64,000 nt of DNA from Siderastrea radians. Lineage: Eukaryota > Cnidaria > Anthozoa > Scleractinia > Rhizangiidae. Position 1 is the first letter of the stretch, and each line of letters starts with the position of its first letter. The notes under the pieces are model-generated. The model saw only the letters and a program-made list of their open reading frames with translations, was not told where the DNA came from and ran no database searches. Position numbers and translations under genes: made by a program. The stretch covers positions 56,391,574 to 56,455,573 of the forward strand of contig OZ024889.1 of assembly GCA_964017195.1 (NCBI GenBank). The letters run 5' to 3'. Of this stretch, positions 1 through 12,200 are shown one piece after another.

Positions 1-369
1 TAAGTTCTCATAAGTGACCACTCGGTCAAAGCTTTAACAAAAGCACTCGGTTCTTGTTTTAAGGTTCTTTGCCTTGTACCTACGCGGACCTCTTCTGTGA
101 TAGGCAATGACAAAACTATTAAATATTATTACTACAAAAGTGAAAACTATTAGTAACCTTTAAAATATGACAAGCTTTGCGCTAAGAGCTCTTGTAAGCG
201 ACCACTCTCTATAATGTGTCGTCATGCGGTCACTTACCACAAAACATTCACGCAAGCGACCAGAGAGCTTTGACTGTAACTCGGGGAATATTAACATAAT
301 ATGTTCGCATTCAATTAAAATTAAAAAAAGACCACAACAGTTAAAAAAGATATGATAAAAATTATGATA

Positions 370-432
<63 letters not shown>

Positions 433-3400
433 TGTTATATTTTCTTTCACCAGCCAAAACATCGTGGAGTGATCACCTGAGAGGTTTTCCGCGTCGTTAC
501 CAGACCCCGCCATGGTTTCCAGCGTGGCTGCTGACTTGCAGCGTCCAATTTGTTTATCCACCTTTCGCTCGTGCTCAGGCTCCGTAAAACTGACGCTCCG
601 ATGTATAGGTTTCTTTACGGGGACTGGCTTACTGCCTTCTTTACCCAAGATTCCGCGCGGCTCTCCTGAAGTTGCAAGTTGCAAGTGACACAGAGAATTT
701 TGGTCAGCAAACGGAAAGCATAACTTTTGCCTTCACTGGCCCAAACGGGCGGGCCTTTAAAATGAGATTCGCGTTGAAAGTGCAAAACGCGAAGGGGAAG
801 GGAGGAGATTCGAGCACACTGTTTAGGGTAGTATTCATGTTTTCATTAACTTTCATTAACTGTTTCGTTAATACGAAACAATTTTTGCTTCCTAAAGAAA
901 TATAGCGTGCTCCTGTAAACAGACAAACGTTTCAAGGAACAATTTTAAAATCTCTCCCTTGTTTTCACATTATTCCCGCTTAAGTAAGACCATAGGAGGT
1001 CTCTGAAAGAACAGATCAAGCGACAAGTGCACTAGCCACAGCGTCTTGACAAAGTGGTTGACATTGTTTTTAACGCCTTTTGGCCATAGTTTTAACAGCT
1101 CTTATAGCTTTTAATTCAAATGGTCTACGACCTGTTGGAAAACGGAATTGCGCCTGCAAACACAGACCATGACAACTCTACACCCAACAGCAGTTGTTCG
1201 TGAGGTAAGGTAATCTGGTCTTGTTTTGGAGTTGTATTGTTGTATTGTTCTATGCCATTAGTTTCCTTTGTTTTACTTAGGAGTTGTATTGTTTTCTGTC
1301 TTTTGTAACTTTTGTTTTACTTCAAACGTGACCGGCACTCACAGAAGAAACCCATTTAGTTCGTCACATGGGGCGACGCATTGCGTGGCAATCCAAATAA
1401 TTGCACGGAACACCCGGTACCTTTGTTTTCCTCTTTATCCTTTGGAATACCAGGAGTGGTGGAACCAGGAGCGGTGGTATTACTTTCCACAGCACTGCTA
1501 GCACCAGAATCAACCTCCAGAGGACTCTTCCTTTTCCCTTCTGTTTTAACCTGATTTTCTGCAGCCTCAGCCTTGTTGCCTTTCACTGGACAGCTAGTGA
1601 TACCATAGATTGAAGGCCGGCGTCGAGAGCCCGGGTTCTAAAGAAGACAAACGATTGTAACGTATACTGTATCTCACAGTCATTCCAAGTTATCTAGTTC
1701 CGACCCATCAAACAGAAACATCTTACGCATCGTTTGCACGGCAGAAGTGTGCGGTTTGTGCCGCTTTTTTAATTTTATTATTTTTTTTTTTTTGGGGGGG
1801 GGGGGGGGGGGCTACGGACACAATTTCCCTGAGTCTAAATAAGCTTTTAACGACAGAAATTAAAGAGCAGTATTGGTACTGCAGTTTATTTTCCGCGAAG
1901 GAATTTCCAACCTTACATGCAGAATGCAGGTCAATACCACACTTACACTCGCTATCAGCTCGTAGCTGAGTCCAAGGAAGTTGTGAAGAGCCATAAAGGT
2001 AACTTGCTGAAGACGAAGCATAATAATCTGCAAAGTAAAAATGACAAAGCGAGGTTTGTATCTTAGCAAAGTACAGTAAAGGCGCAAAACGTCGTCTGTT
2101 TAGTACGTCTCGAACAAAAGCTCAATGTTGATGGAAGCATAACCTATCTTGCCTGTGTCTGTAAGCTAGAGGAACTACGGTGAGTCTAACAAGATACACT
2201 AAAGAATTGGACTTGCATTTTCTTGGAAATGATAGTCCATAATAGGGTGGAGAATTTTGACAGGTTCTCCTAAAGTGAAATCTAAAGTTATGTTTAGAAG
2301 TTTTAAAATTTCGGGCCTCATTTCACAAAAAATCCGGCCCTCTAAGGGGGTTTCACTTGCACCTAACAAGCCATTTTTTCTAGGGAAAAAAAACAGTAAT
2401 GAAAAGCAGTGTCGAAGAACACCTACAGATCATGAAGTTAGTAAATGTCCTAGGTCGCTAAGTCTCCCAGAAGCTCGATCAGTGGATACCGTGTCTTGGA
2501 TAACCTCATTACGGTGCGGAGAGTCATGCGTTCTACTTCCGTTTGGGACTAATTAAACTTTCTTTTTGAAGTTCTCGAGTCCGTGGTAAATCCATCAAAA
2601 TTTTCTCGACAAACCTGCACAACTCTGACCAAGGAGTCCGGATGTTGATCAAAGACTGTTTGAAACGCTTTCCCTGGAAGCCTGCGTGATAGAGGACACA
2701 ACACAAGTTAATAAGAAGACAAAAAAGGGAAATAACATTGAAGTAAAAACGATCAACAGCATGATAAACACCACTTCGACTTAGTGTGAATTAATTCATA
2801 TGGCCATGCGGGGATTTCTGCCACGGTTGCAAAAGTTAGAGCAAGGTTCAGTGACTAAAGGTTCGACTCTAGAAAGGGCGCGCAAAGAGGAATGTCACTG
2901 TATTTCAAGTGAGGGAACATCAGAATGCTATACAAGGTACTTACCTGAGGACATGTGTGTCCACTACTGCTCTACAGCAAATCTGGGGTACGGCCATAGG
3001 GTAACCCTGAGGTACAGATGACAAGACAAGTACATCAATCCACAACAATTTCGGACACGTTAAATTCGGACTGATGATTTTCGTACCAATTTTTGCTGAT
3101 TTCGGACACTGGATCACCACGGCCGATACTTTAAACAAGCTAGTAGAAAGGTTGGAAAAGTAAAATCTTCTAACTTAAACTGATAAAATTTCATTCTTGA
3201 GCATGCAATAATTTTTACATGACAATGTTCAAAGAGTCAAAATTAGACAGATTTCTTTATACATATCACATCAATTTACACCCTGGAACGGATTGTCAGA
3301 CTCAACTTCCTTGTTTTTAATCGCTACGTCAATTCCCGCTAACACATATCCGCTTCCATTTCCTCAGATGGCCTCAAATTTAGTTAGTATAGCCCTCCAA

Positions 3401-4467
3401 AATGACAATTTGGTTCTTGCACTGATTTTAACGACATTCAATCCTTGGTCTGCTATAAGAACGAACACAAAAAATGCACTGAACATTGAGGATGAAGGAC
3501 AGCTGGTGCGGTGTGGTCGAGATATGAAGCAGTCGATTGCAAGTAAAGTGACAAGACAATATAATTATGCTTGACGTAATGTACGCCAAATAAAAGCCTT
3601 TGCTGTTCTTTGCCTCACTATTGCAATTCTCTGCTAATACTATTAAATCCAGGGCACGGTTGTTCAAATGGTGGATAACGCCATCCACCGGATAAATCAC
3701 TATTGAGTGGATAGTGTACTCTGTTTTGTTATCATTTATCCACTGGATAGCGATTTTTCCAGTGGATAGCGTTATCCACCCTCTAAACAACCGGGCCTAG
3801 TATGTTTACAAAATTATCGTCATTGAGCGTTGTAAAATTTTCGAACGCCGTTAACAATTTCGGTCGGCGAAAAAAAAACATATGGGTTTACTCTTTAACA
3901 ACGTCAAAAATAAGCGACAGGTTGAAGCTTTAATGAGCTGTAGACCTCATTTGCTCTTGTCACATATTCCCCAAACGACATACATGGTATGGTTCGTGAA
4001 AAATATAAATATATTGAAATTTCGCTACTGTAGTTTCCGCACCATATACATTAAAATGCCACCAAATGTACATCCAAATTAAATAAAAAGATCCTACAGA
4101 GCAAAACAGAACAAGTAGTTTGGGGATAAAGTGCTGGATGACAAGGATGGATTGCAGTTAACAGAATTTGACTTTGATGCTCCTAAAGAAGGCTGACTTT
4201 TTAAGCAATTCCAAAGAACGTGTAGACAGAGAGCTAGACTAGATTCTACTGTATTCAATGATGTTGTAAACTTACTGTTAGAAGGTCCAGTATACTAAGC
4301 ACACTGTAAATACTTTCGCCCTGAGGAACTTCTTTCATACACATCTCAGCGCCGTCCTGTTTTAAAAAAACAAATATATCACTCGGGTAAAATCATCCCG
4401 TAGACATTTGGGTGAAATAGTAGAGGGGCAGCAGGGAGGCATTGCTGCAATGAATGCCGTTCAAATA

Positions 4468-4562
<95 letters not shown>

Positions 4563-4847
4563 CTCGTTGAAGGAAAGCGAGGACGGACAACTTCTGACGA
4601 TTAAAAAGTTAAAAAATTTAATAAAAAATAAAAACGTTTCGGTCTTAGACCTTCATGTAACTGATGAAGGTCTAAGACCGAAACGTTTTTATTTTTTATT
4701 AAATTTTTTAACTTTTTAATCGTCAGAAGTTGTCCGTCCTCGCTTTCCTTCAACGAGTTTTAATTCCATGCAGTGAGGCTTGGACTGTGAATCTTTGATC
4801 CTCCTGACGCAGTGGCATTCTTTGTTGGCCTGAGGCAACCATTAACT

Positions 4848-4923
<76 letters not shown>

Positions 4924-6215
4924 TCGTTGAAGGAAAGCGAGGACGGACAACTTCTGACGATTAAAAAGTTTAATAAAAAATAAAAACGTTTCGGTCTTAG
5001 ACCTTCATCAGTTACATGAAAAATTAAACTTAACAAATCTACCTAAATAAGATTACAGAACAAAACAAGACGCAAAATACAATTCAACGCTATGAGTTAC
5101 GTAACCGGCGTGATTATAACAATACTAAAACGAGGATAAGTGACGCTAACATTCAAATATAAAAACAATGTAGTACAACGATTATATAACGAAAAAAGGA
5201 AAAATAAACAATACTAACAATTAAACGTAATTACAAGGTGTAGATACAGGTACAACACTAGATAAATAAACGATACAAGGCAAAAATATAACAAAAGACC
5301 GGAAATATGCTGCTATAAAAATAAATAACAAAAGATGACAGATAAGACTAAAAACTAAAAACTGCTAATTCAAAAAAGATGACATTTGCGATTCTTTGTT
5401 TGCGATATATGGCCGTTCAAAGGCCCTTTTCTTGGATTTTGTCAGCCTCTTAGGTGTTGGGTATACTCAAAGGCCCTGTTCGGGGAACTTATTACGGTCA
5501 TTATTGTTTAAGGCCCCCCCAGGGATTTTGTTGTCTATCGGCCCTTTGGGGCTCCAAAGGCCTCGATTTGGGATTTTGGTATGATCCATGTTTGCGTAAA
5601 CGTAGGTTGCTTTCCTTTTGACTGCCCTTTCTTTTGCCGCTTTGCAAATGTCATCTTTTTTGAATTAGCAGTTTTTAGTTTTTAGTCTTATCTGTCATCT
5701 TTTGTTATTTATTTTTATAGCAGCATATTTCCGGTCTTTTGTTATATTTTTGCCTTGTATCGTTTATTTATCTAGTGTTGTACCTGTATCTACACCTTGT
5801 AATTACGTTTAATTGTTAGTATTGTTTATTTTTCCTTTTTTCGTTATATAATCGTTGTACTACATTGTTTTTATATTTGAATGTTAGCGTCACTTATCCT
5901 CGTTTTAGTATTGTTATAATCACGCCGGTTACGTAACTCATAGCGTTGAATTGTATTTTGCGTCTTGTTTTGTTCTGTAATCTTATTTAGGTAGATTTGT
6001 TAAGTTTAATTTTTCATGCAACTGATGAAGGTCTAAGACCGAAACGTTTTTATTTTTTATTAAACTTTTTAATCGTCAGAAGTTGTCCGTCCTCGCTTTC
6101 CTTCAACGAGTTTTAATTCCATGCAGTGAGGCTTGGACTGTGAATCTTTGATCCTCCTGACGCAGTGGCATTCTTTGTTGGCCTGAGGCAACCATTAACT
6201 GTTTTTTATATATAT

Positions 6216-6288
<73 letters not shown>

Positions 6289-9200
6289 TCGTTGAAGGAA
6301 AGCGAGGACGGACAACTTCTGACGATTAAAAAGTTAAAAAAATTAATAAAAAATAAAAACGTTTCGGTCTTAGACCTTCATCAGTTACATAAAAAATTGA
6401 ACTTATCAAATCTACCTAAATAAGATTACAGAACAAAACAAGACGCAAAATACAATTCAACGCTATGAGTTACGTAACCGGCGTGATTATAACAATACTA
6501 AAACGAGGATAAGTGACGCTAACATTCAAATATATAAACAATATAGTACAACGATTATATAACGAAAAAAGGAAAAATAAACAATACTAACAATTAAACG
6601 TAATTACAAGGTGTAGATACAGGTACAACACTAGATAAATGAACGATACAAGGCAAAAATATAACAAAAGACCGGAAACATGCTGCTATAAAAATAAAAA
6701 ACAAAAGATGACAGATAAGACTAAAAACTAAAAACTACTAATTCAAAAAAGATGACATTTGCAAAGCGGCAAAAGAAAGGGCAGTCAAAACGTTTACGCA
6801 AACATGGATCATACCAAAATCCCAAATCGAGGCCTTTGGAGCCCCAAAGGGCCGATAGACAACAAAATCCCTGGGGGGGCCCTTAAACAATAATGACCGT
6901 AATAAGTTCCCCGGACAGGGCCTTTGAGTATACCCAACACCTAAGAGGCTGACAAAATCCAAGAAAAGGGCCTTTGAACGGCCATATATTGCAAACAAAG
7001 AATCGCAAAAAAGAAAATTAATTATAACAAATTCTATTCCTAGAATGAAATTCTTTTCTTTTATTTAAACCATGGGGTACCAAAGAGAATAGCTGAGCAC
7101 TCCAATAAGCCTCCTTTGTAATTAAAAGCCTGTCGATCTCATCCGAGTTGTTTGGGGCCTGCACCTGATCAATACATTGAAACGAAAAATCATCTAAAAT
7201 GTGTGAAGTTTTGTTGAAATGCACTGCTACTTCACAAGTTGTTTTGTTTGTGAGCATAGCAGACTTATGATTACGAAACCTAATTCGAAAATCAGTGGTT
7301 GTAGATCCTGTGTATTGCAAACGACATTTCTTGCAAGAAACCAAATAAATCACATTTTTAGAATCACAAGAAAGTCTTGAATGAATGGTGTATTTTTTGC
7401 CCGTCTGCAAGCTAAGAAATGATTTGGATTCAACAAAGAAATTTCGACAAAGATCGCATCTATTCCTTTCGCATTTGAAACAGCCATTGCTTTGTTGAAT
7501 TGTTTGTCCCTCTTCGGCGGTTTTAAAACGAGATGGTGCCAATAATTCTTTAAGATTTTTTGACCTACGAAAAGGTGGTATGATAGAGCCTGGAGGGAAA
7601 AGTTCTTTTAATTTGGGGTTGGATTGTAAATCAACAAATGCTTTCTAATTATGTTAGCCACGTTCGGTAAATTTGGATTAAATGTCAATACGAATGGAAA
7701 TAATTTCTTCGCTTCTTTTCCACGTGTCCTGAGTAAATCATTCCTAGAAATGGCGGAGGTTTTGGAGAATTGATCATTGACTAATTTAGAGGGATAACCC
7801 TGGTTAACAAGGTATCCTTTGTACTCGGCTGTTCTCTTGGCAAGGAAAATTTCTTCAGAGCAATTTCTTTTCAATCTTGTGGCTACTCCAAAAGGAATAG
7901 CCTTGAAGACATGCTTGGGATGGCAGCTGGAAGGTGGAAGAGATAAATGACTGTCTGTAGGTTTAGAATAAACGTCAGTCCTAATAAACCCATCGACAAG
8001 GTGTAGAGTAAGGTCTAGTACATGAAGCTCGTGCTCAGAAAAAACTAACTCGAATTTAATAGTAGGGTATAGAGAATTAATGTACTCAGTAAATTGATGT
8101 AAGGCAGGAAGGCCTTGCTGCCAAAGATCAAAAACGTCGTCACGATATCGCCACCACAGGGACGGCTTTATCGGACCGGAAAATTTAGCTCTAAGATCAA
8201 TTTCGCCCATGGCTAAATCGGCATAACTACAAGCATTCTTCGGACCCATAGCCGTGCCATGGATCTGAAGAAAGAAATTCTCCTTGAAAACAGAATGGTT
8301 GCTTCTCAAAAAAATTTTCACAGCTTCTATTATGCAAGTCGTGGATGGGAGTTTGTTTTCCCTTGCATTCAAAGCCTTCCTAACTGCAGTAAGACCAAGT
8401 TTGTTATCAATGTTAGGGAACATTGAAACAACATCCCACGAAACCAGTAAGGTGCCAGTTGGAAAAGGGCCCCTCGTGTTAAGATCTTCTATTTTGTTAA
8501 GCAAGTCGGTAGTATCCTTAATAAATGATGGTAATTTACGGGCAAGTGGTTGCAAATATATATATATATAAACAGTTAAACATTCTTGCACGCACATTTC
8601 GGGAATTTCGAATTTACGGTCAGTTAGTTTTGGCGAGCTAAAGGGGCGGTGCGTTTGTGAGCCGTGCAAGAAAAATGAAAAACCGGTAACGGTTTTCAAA
8701 GTGTCAAGGCTGGGGCAAAAGCGTGATCGAAGAAAGCCATTTCTTGTGGTCTCGTTTTGGTTTAAATGAGTTTAAAAAAATAACACTAACCTTTTCAACC
8801 AAAGAGACACAGAGTTTACCACTCTGCACCACATAAATGCTGTCGTCATTCTGGAAGAAATACATGTACATTTAAATGGCCTGCAGTGCGTATTTAAATG
8901 ATATAATGCGATTTCTCTTACATTACAATAACGTGCCAAAATGGCCTTTTTTTATCGCACCCCCAAAATTGAGAAATTCATTTAAACTGCCTGATTTTCC
9001 TTGAGTTTTCTTACTGGAATACAGAGATCTGCGCGGTTTAAACAGAAAAGTGAACATGCGTGGGTCACAACAAGGCAGTGCACTACAGAGAACTGCACAT
9101 ACATGTACATGAAGGAAGGGAATCAAGTAAATTACTGAAGTAAGGCAAGTTTATTCTTAGAAAGGTATCTGCTATACATCAGAGAGATGTCTGCCTTAGT

Positions 9201-12200
9201 GAGATGTCTGCCTCAGGTTAGACAAATCAGTTACTGAGAAGACGCATTTCTCTAGCAGACACTACTGTCCATAGTGACAGATTGAACAACATTAATGTGG
9301 CTGTACATTGCAAATTGTTAATAATATTGTGAACAAGTCATGGGGAAGCCCTCATTCTGTTGCATACATATGTTCTTTAGTGTGCATCACATAAACATTT
9401 AGAACTCACCTGGCCTGGTCTAAATAGAAGAGTGTTGGCCGGAACAAACTTTGTCTCGATATATTTGCAAAGCTCAAAGAAAAGAGGCTTCTCAAAATGG
9501 CCAAACACCCTAAAAAGGGGAACAGTAAAACATTGTACTGTTACAAAAAGAAAGAAAGAAAATGCAAAGCTTGGTGATGTAGTACATGTCACGAGCTTAA
9601 TACAATAAGATTACCACTCCAAAAAACATCTTGCTACCTTAAAATATAAGTATAAGCAAGAAATTAAACAACAAACAGAGAAATAAACGTATTATTTCGG
9701 TTCTTATTACAAGACCATTATCAAACGTAACAAAGATAGTAAAGCGATGAACTTATAAAGATATTTTTTCGGAGTGGTTATCTTAAATGTATTTTCTTCA
9801 TTATTTTGTCCGCGGGTAAAGGTTTCACGAGCTTAACGCTACAAAGAAAACATTCTCTTTCCCCAACGAGAATTTAACTTATGGACTTTTACACAATGAT
9901 CAGATACTCTACATACCCAGTGAGCTAAAGGGAGACTCACTGTAAGCTAGGTCATTTTTGCAAAGCTTTTTAGTTACACGTCCTGCACACTGCTAGTATT
10001 GGAAATGAACAAACTAAACGTGTGGCAAATGACACTTTCACATTTACTTGGTTATTATTTAAGAAGAATTCTTTACAAAACACTGCACCCCCCCCCCCCC
10101 CCAATCTTCACAATTTTCCTTTTCACCTACAATGGTTGCCTTCGGTTGATCAGCATTGCGAGGGGCCAGAACAAGGAGTCATTATTTCCGGTAAAGTTAA
10201 AGCTAATCTGTTTAGTATTTTGTGAAAACAGGGTTGAAGAAAGCTTACAGTTTGGAGAAAGAGAGGAAACTCAACTGATTAGGAGGTCTGCAGTGTACAT
10301 ACAACCACTCACCTAACACTCTTTAGCATGTACACAACCTCAGGAGGGAGGCGGGGTTCATTGATATCCACCTAGGAAAAAAGCCAGGGGACAAGCCCCT
10401 TCATGTTAACTATCTGTTTTCATAAAAAAAAAATTGACTCATAACTGCGAATTATCTCAGAAATTCAAACTGGTTTAAACCAAAGGGCCTAGTTCCAGGG
10501 AGTCAGTCCCCTCAAATTGTGCTCGCCCTACTGCAAAAACAAACCAACCACAGACTAAATTGGTCTTTTCCTACAACAAGTCCCTTTGTGGCTACTCAAA
10601 AAACTTGCCCCTGCAGCCCAGTCCTAACCCTTTCAGCCCCAACAGTGACTAAAATGAAATTTCTCTTTACATTATCAACACTTGTTCAAACATTCAAGTG
10701 TTAAGAGTAAAGAAAATGATCACCAAGGATAAGTGTCTCGACATTTACGCACATTCTCCTTACTAGTTTCATAAGAAATGTACAGAGAACAGTAAGGAGA
10801 ATATGCATTTTTATATCAGGGCTTTAAGGGTTAAAATAAGTCCCAGTAGCCAGTCACCTTGTGCAGAAGCCAGAAAGCTTGTCATTGATTGACCACAATT
10901 ATTCAAGTTTTAAGACTTGATTGAAAACTAAATTCTCCCAAAGCAACCTATGAAAAATGGACAGAAAGTGTCATACCTCAGCTGAGTCAGCTTCGAGGAA
11001 GGCAGCTGGAGGCTGCTTGAGCTGTCTTCCTGGTTCATTATCATCAAATCTTAAAAGTCTTGAAATAAAAAAAAAGAATCAAAGTAAATTTAAAGCACTT
11101 GTTGGGAACCTTTCAATAATAATAGTCACCCCAGGGTGTACCTCAATAGTTCAAATCTGCCAATGAAAAATCCTTTAAGGGTTTCATCAATAATTTTTGT
11201 TTTGTTTTTGTTGTTGTTGTTGTTTTTTTTTTTTTGAAAACACTGAAAGCCAAACGCAGAAATTTGAAGCAAAATATGTTGTAAAATATAATATTCTCGT
11301 CAAATGAAAACCGTCCCTGAAATAATCACCCCTATTAACCCCCATCCCCCCAATTTAAGATAGCTTTCCAAAATGATTGTAAATTGTCCTTTGCATCTTA
11401 CTATATAATACAGTACAATTCAGGCTGATGCTCTTTGCTTACTCAGTTTTGAGTTATCTTGAGTTCTTTAAAACTCCCCAAATTGCACTTCACTCATTCC
11501 AATTACTAATATTACTGATTATGAATTAATACTAATTATGAAAGCAAAAGGCCAGGGTTACCACTTAAAATGAGCCTGCAATCACTGAATTTGCTGCTGC
11601 CAACCAACAGCTCCACTGCCAAAAATCACATTTCCTTTCATGTAATTTCAGTGTCAACTGAAGTTAATTAGTGGTTCACTACTGGCACATTAATTATCTT
11701 AATCTTAAACAACTAATTCATAGTGAATAGCTTTTTGTATAATTATGTAGTATATTAATATTTTTTGTATTTAATTCAAATTTAAATTCAATCACTGAAT
11801 TTGCTGCTGCCAACCAACAGCTCCACTGCCAAAAATCACATTTCCTTTCATGTAATTTCAGTGTCAACTGAAGTTAATTAGTGGTTCACTACTGGCACAT
11901 TAATTATCTTAATCTTAAACAACTAATTCATAGTGAATAGCTTTTTGTATAATTATGTAGTATATTAATATTTTTTGTATTTAAACTCTGATAAAAATTT
12001 AAGGACTTGTGGTGACTTTAAATTAATTACTTACTAGTTGACTGACTACTTCCAGACTGTGCCAACTAATAACTAAGTTATAACAGATAATTACGCTTCT
12101 TTTCCTTGTCATCATTAGCCATCTAATACTGTCTATAGTGCACATACATGTAATTTTATTACAAAAAATAAAACTGCAATTTTTATGACCAGGAAGTCCA

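Larger units (their letters stand above)
6288..8571 (-). mobile_element. 5'-truncated Penelope-like retroelement (RT plus GIY-YIG), inside PNPLA6/7 intron 8
   Basis: Read on the minus strand the copy holds a reverse transcriptase core (7608-8571), a GIY-YIG endonuclease region (7018-7607) and a 3' untranslated tail of about 730 bases ending in CAACGAG next to (AT)n. The 5' end is missing: RT sequence begins at residue 49 of its frame, right after a short AT run at about 8555-8571, and no N-terminal RT motif is seen. RT followed by GIY-YIG in this order is diagnostic of Penelope-like elements. The element runs in the same direction as its host gene. Confidence 0.85.

Noticed and set aside
4393..5036. 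Frames rich in YIYIYI on both strands (also 6103-6315)
   Set aside because: They are translations of (AT)n microsatellites, not proteins.
5396..6998. Matching frames at 5396-5584 (plus) and 6738-6998 (minus)
   Set aside because: They are the same retroelement 3' untranslated segment in inverted copies; no protein motif, and frame lengths differ between copies.
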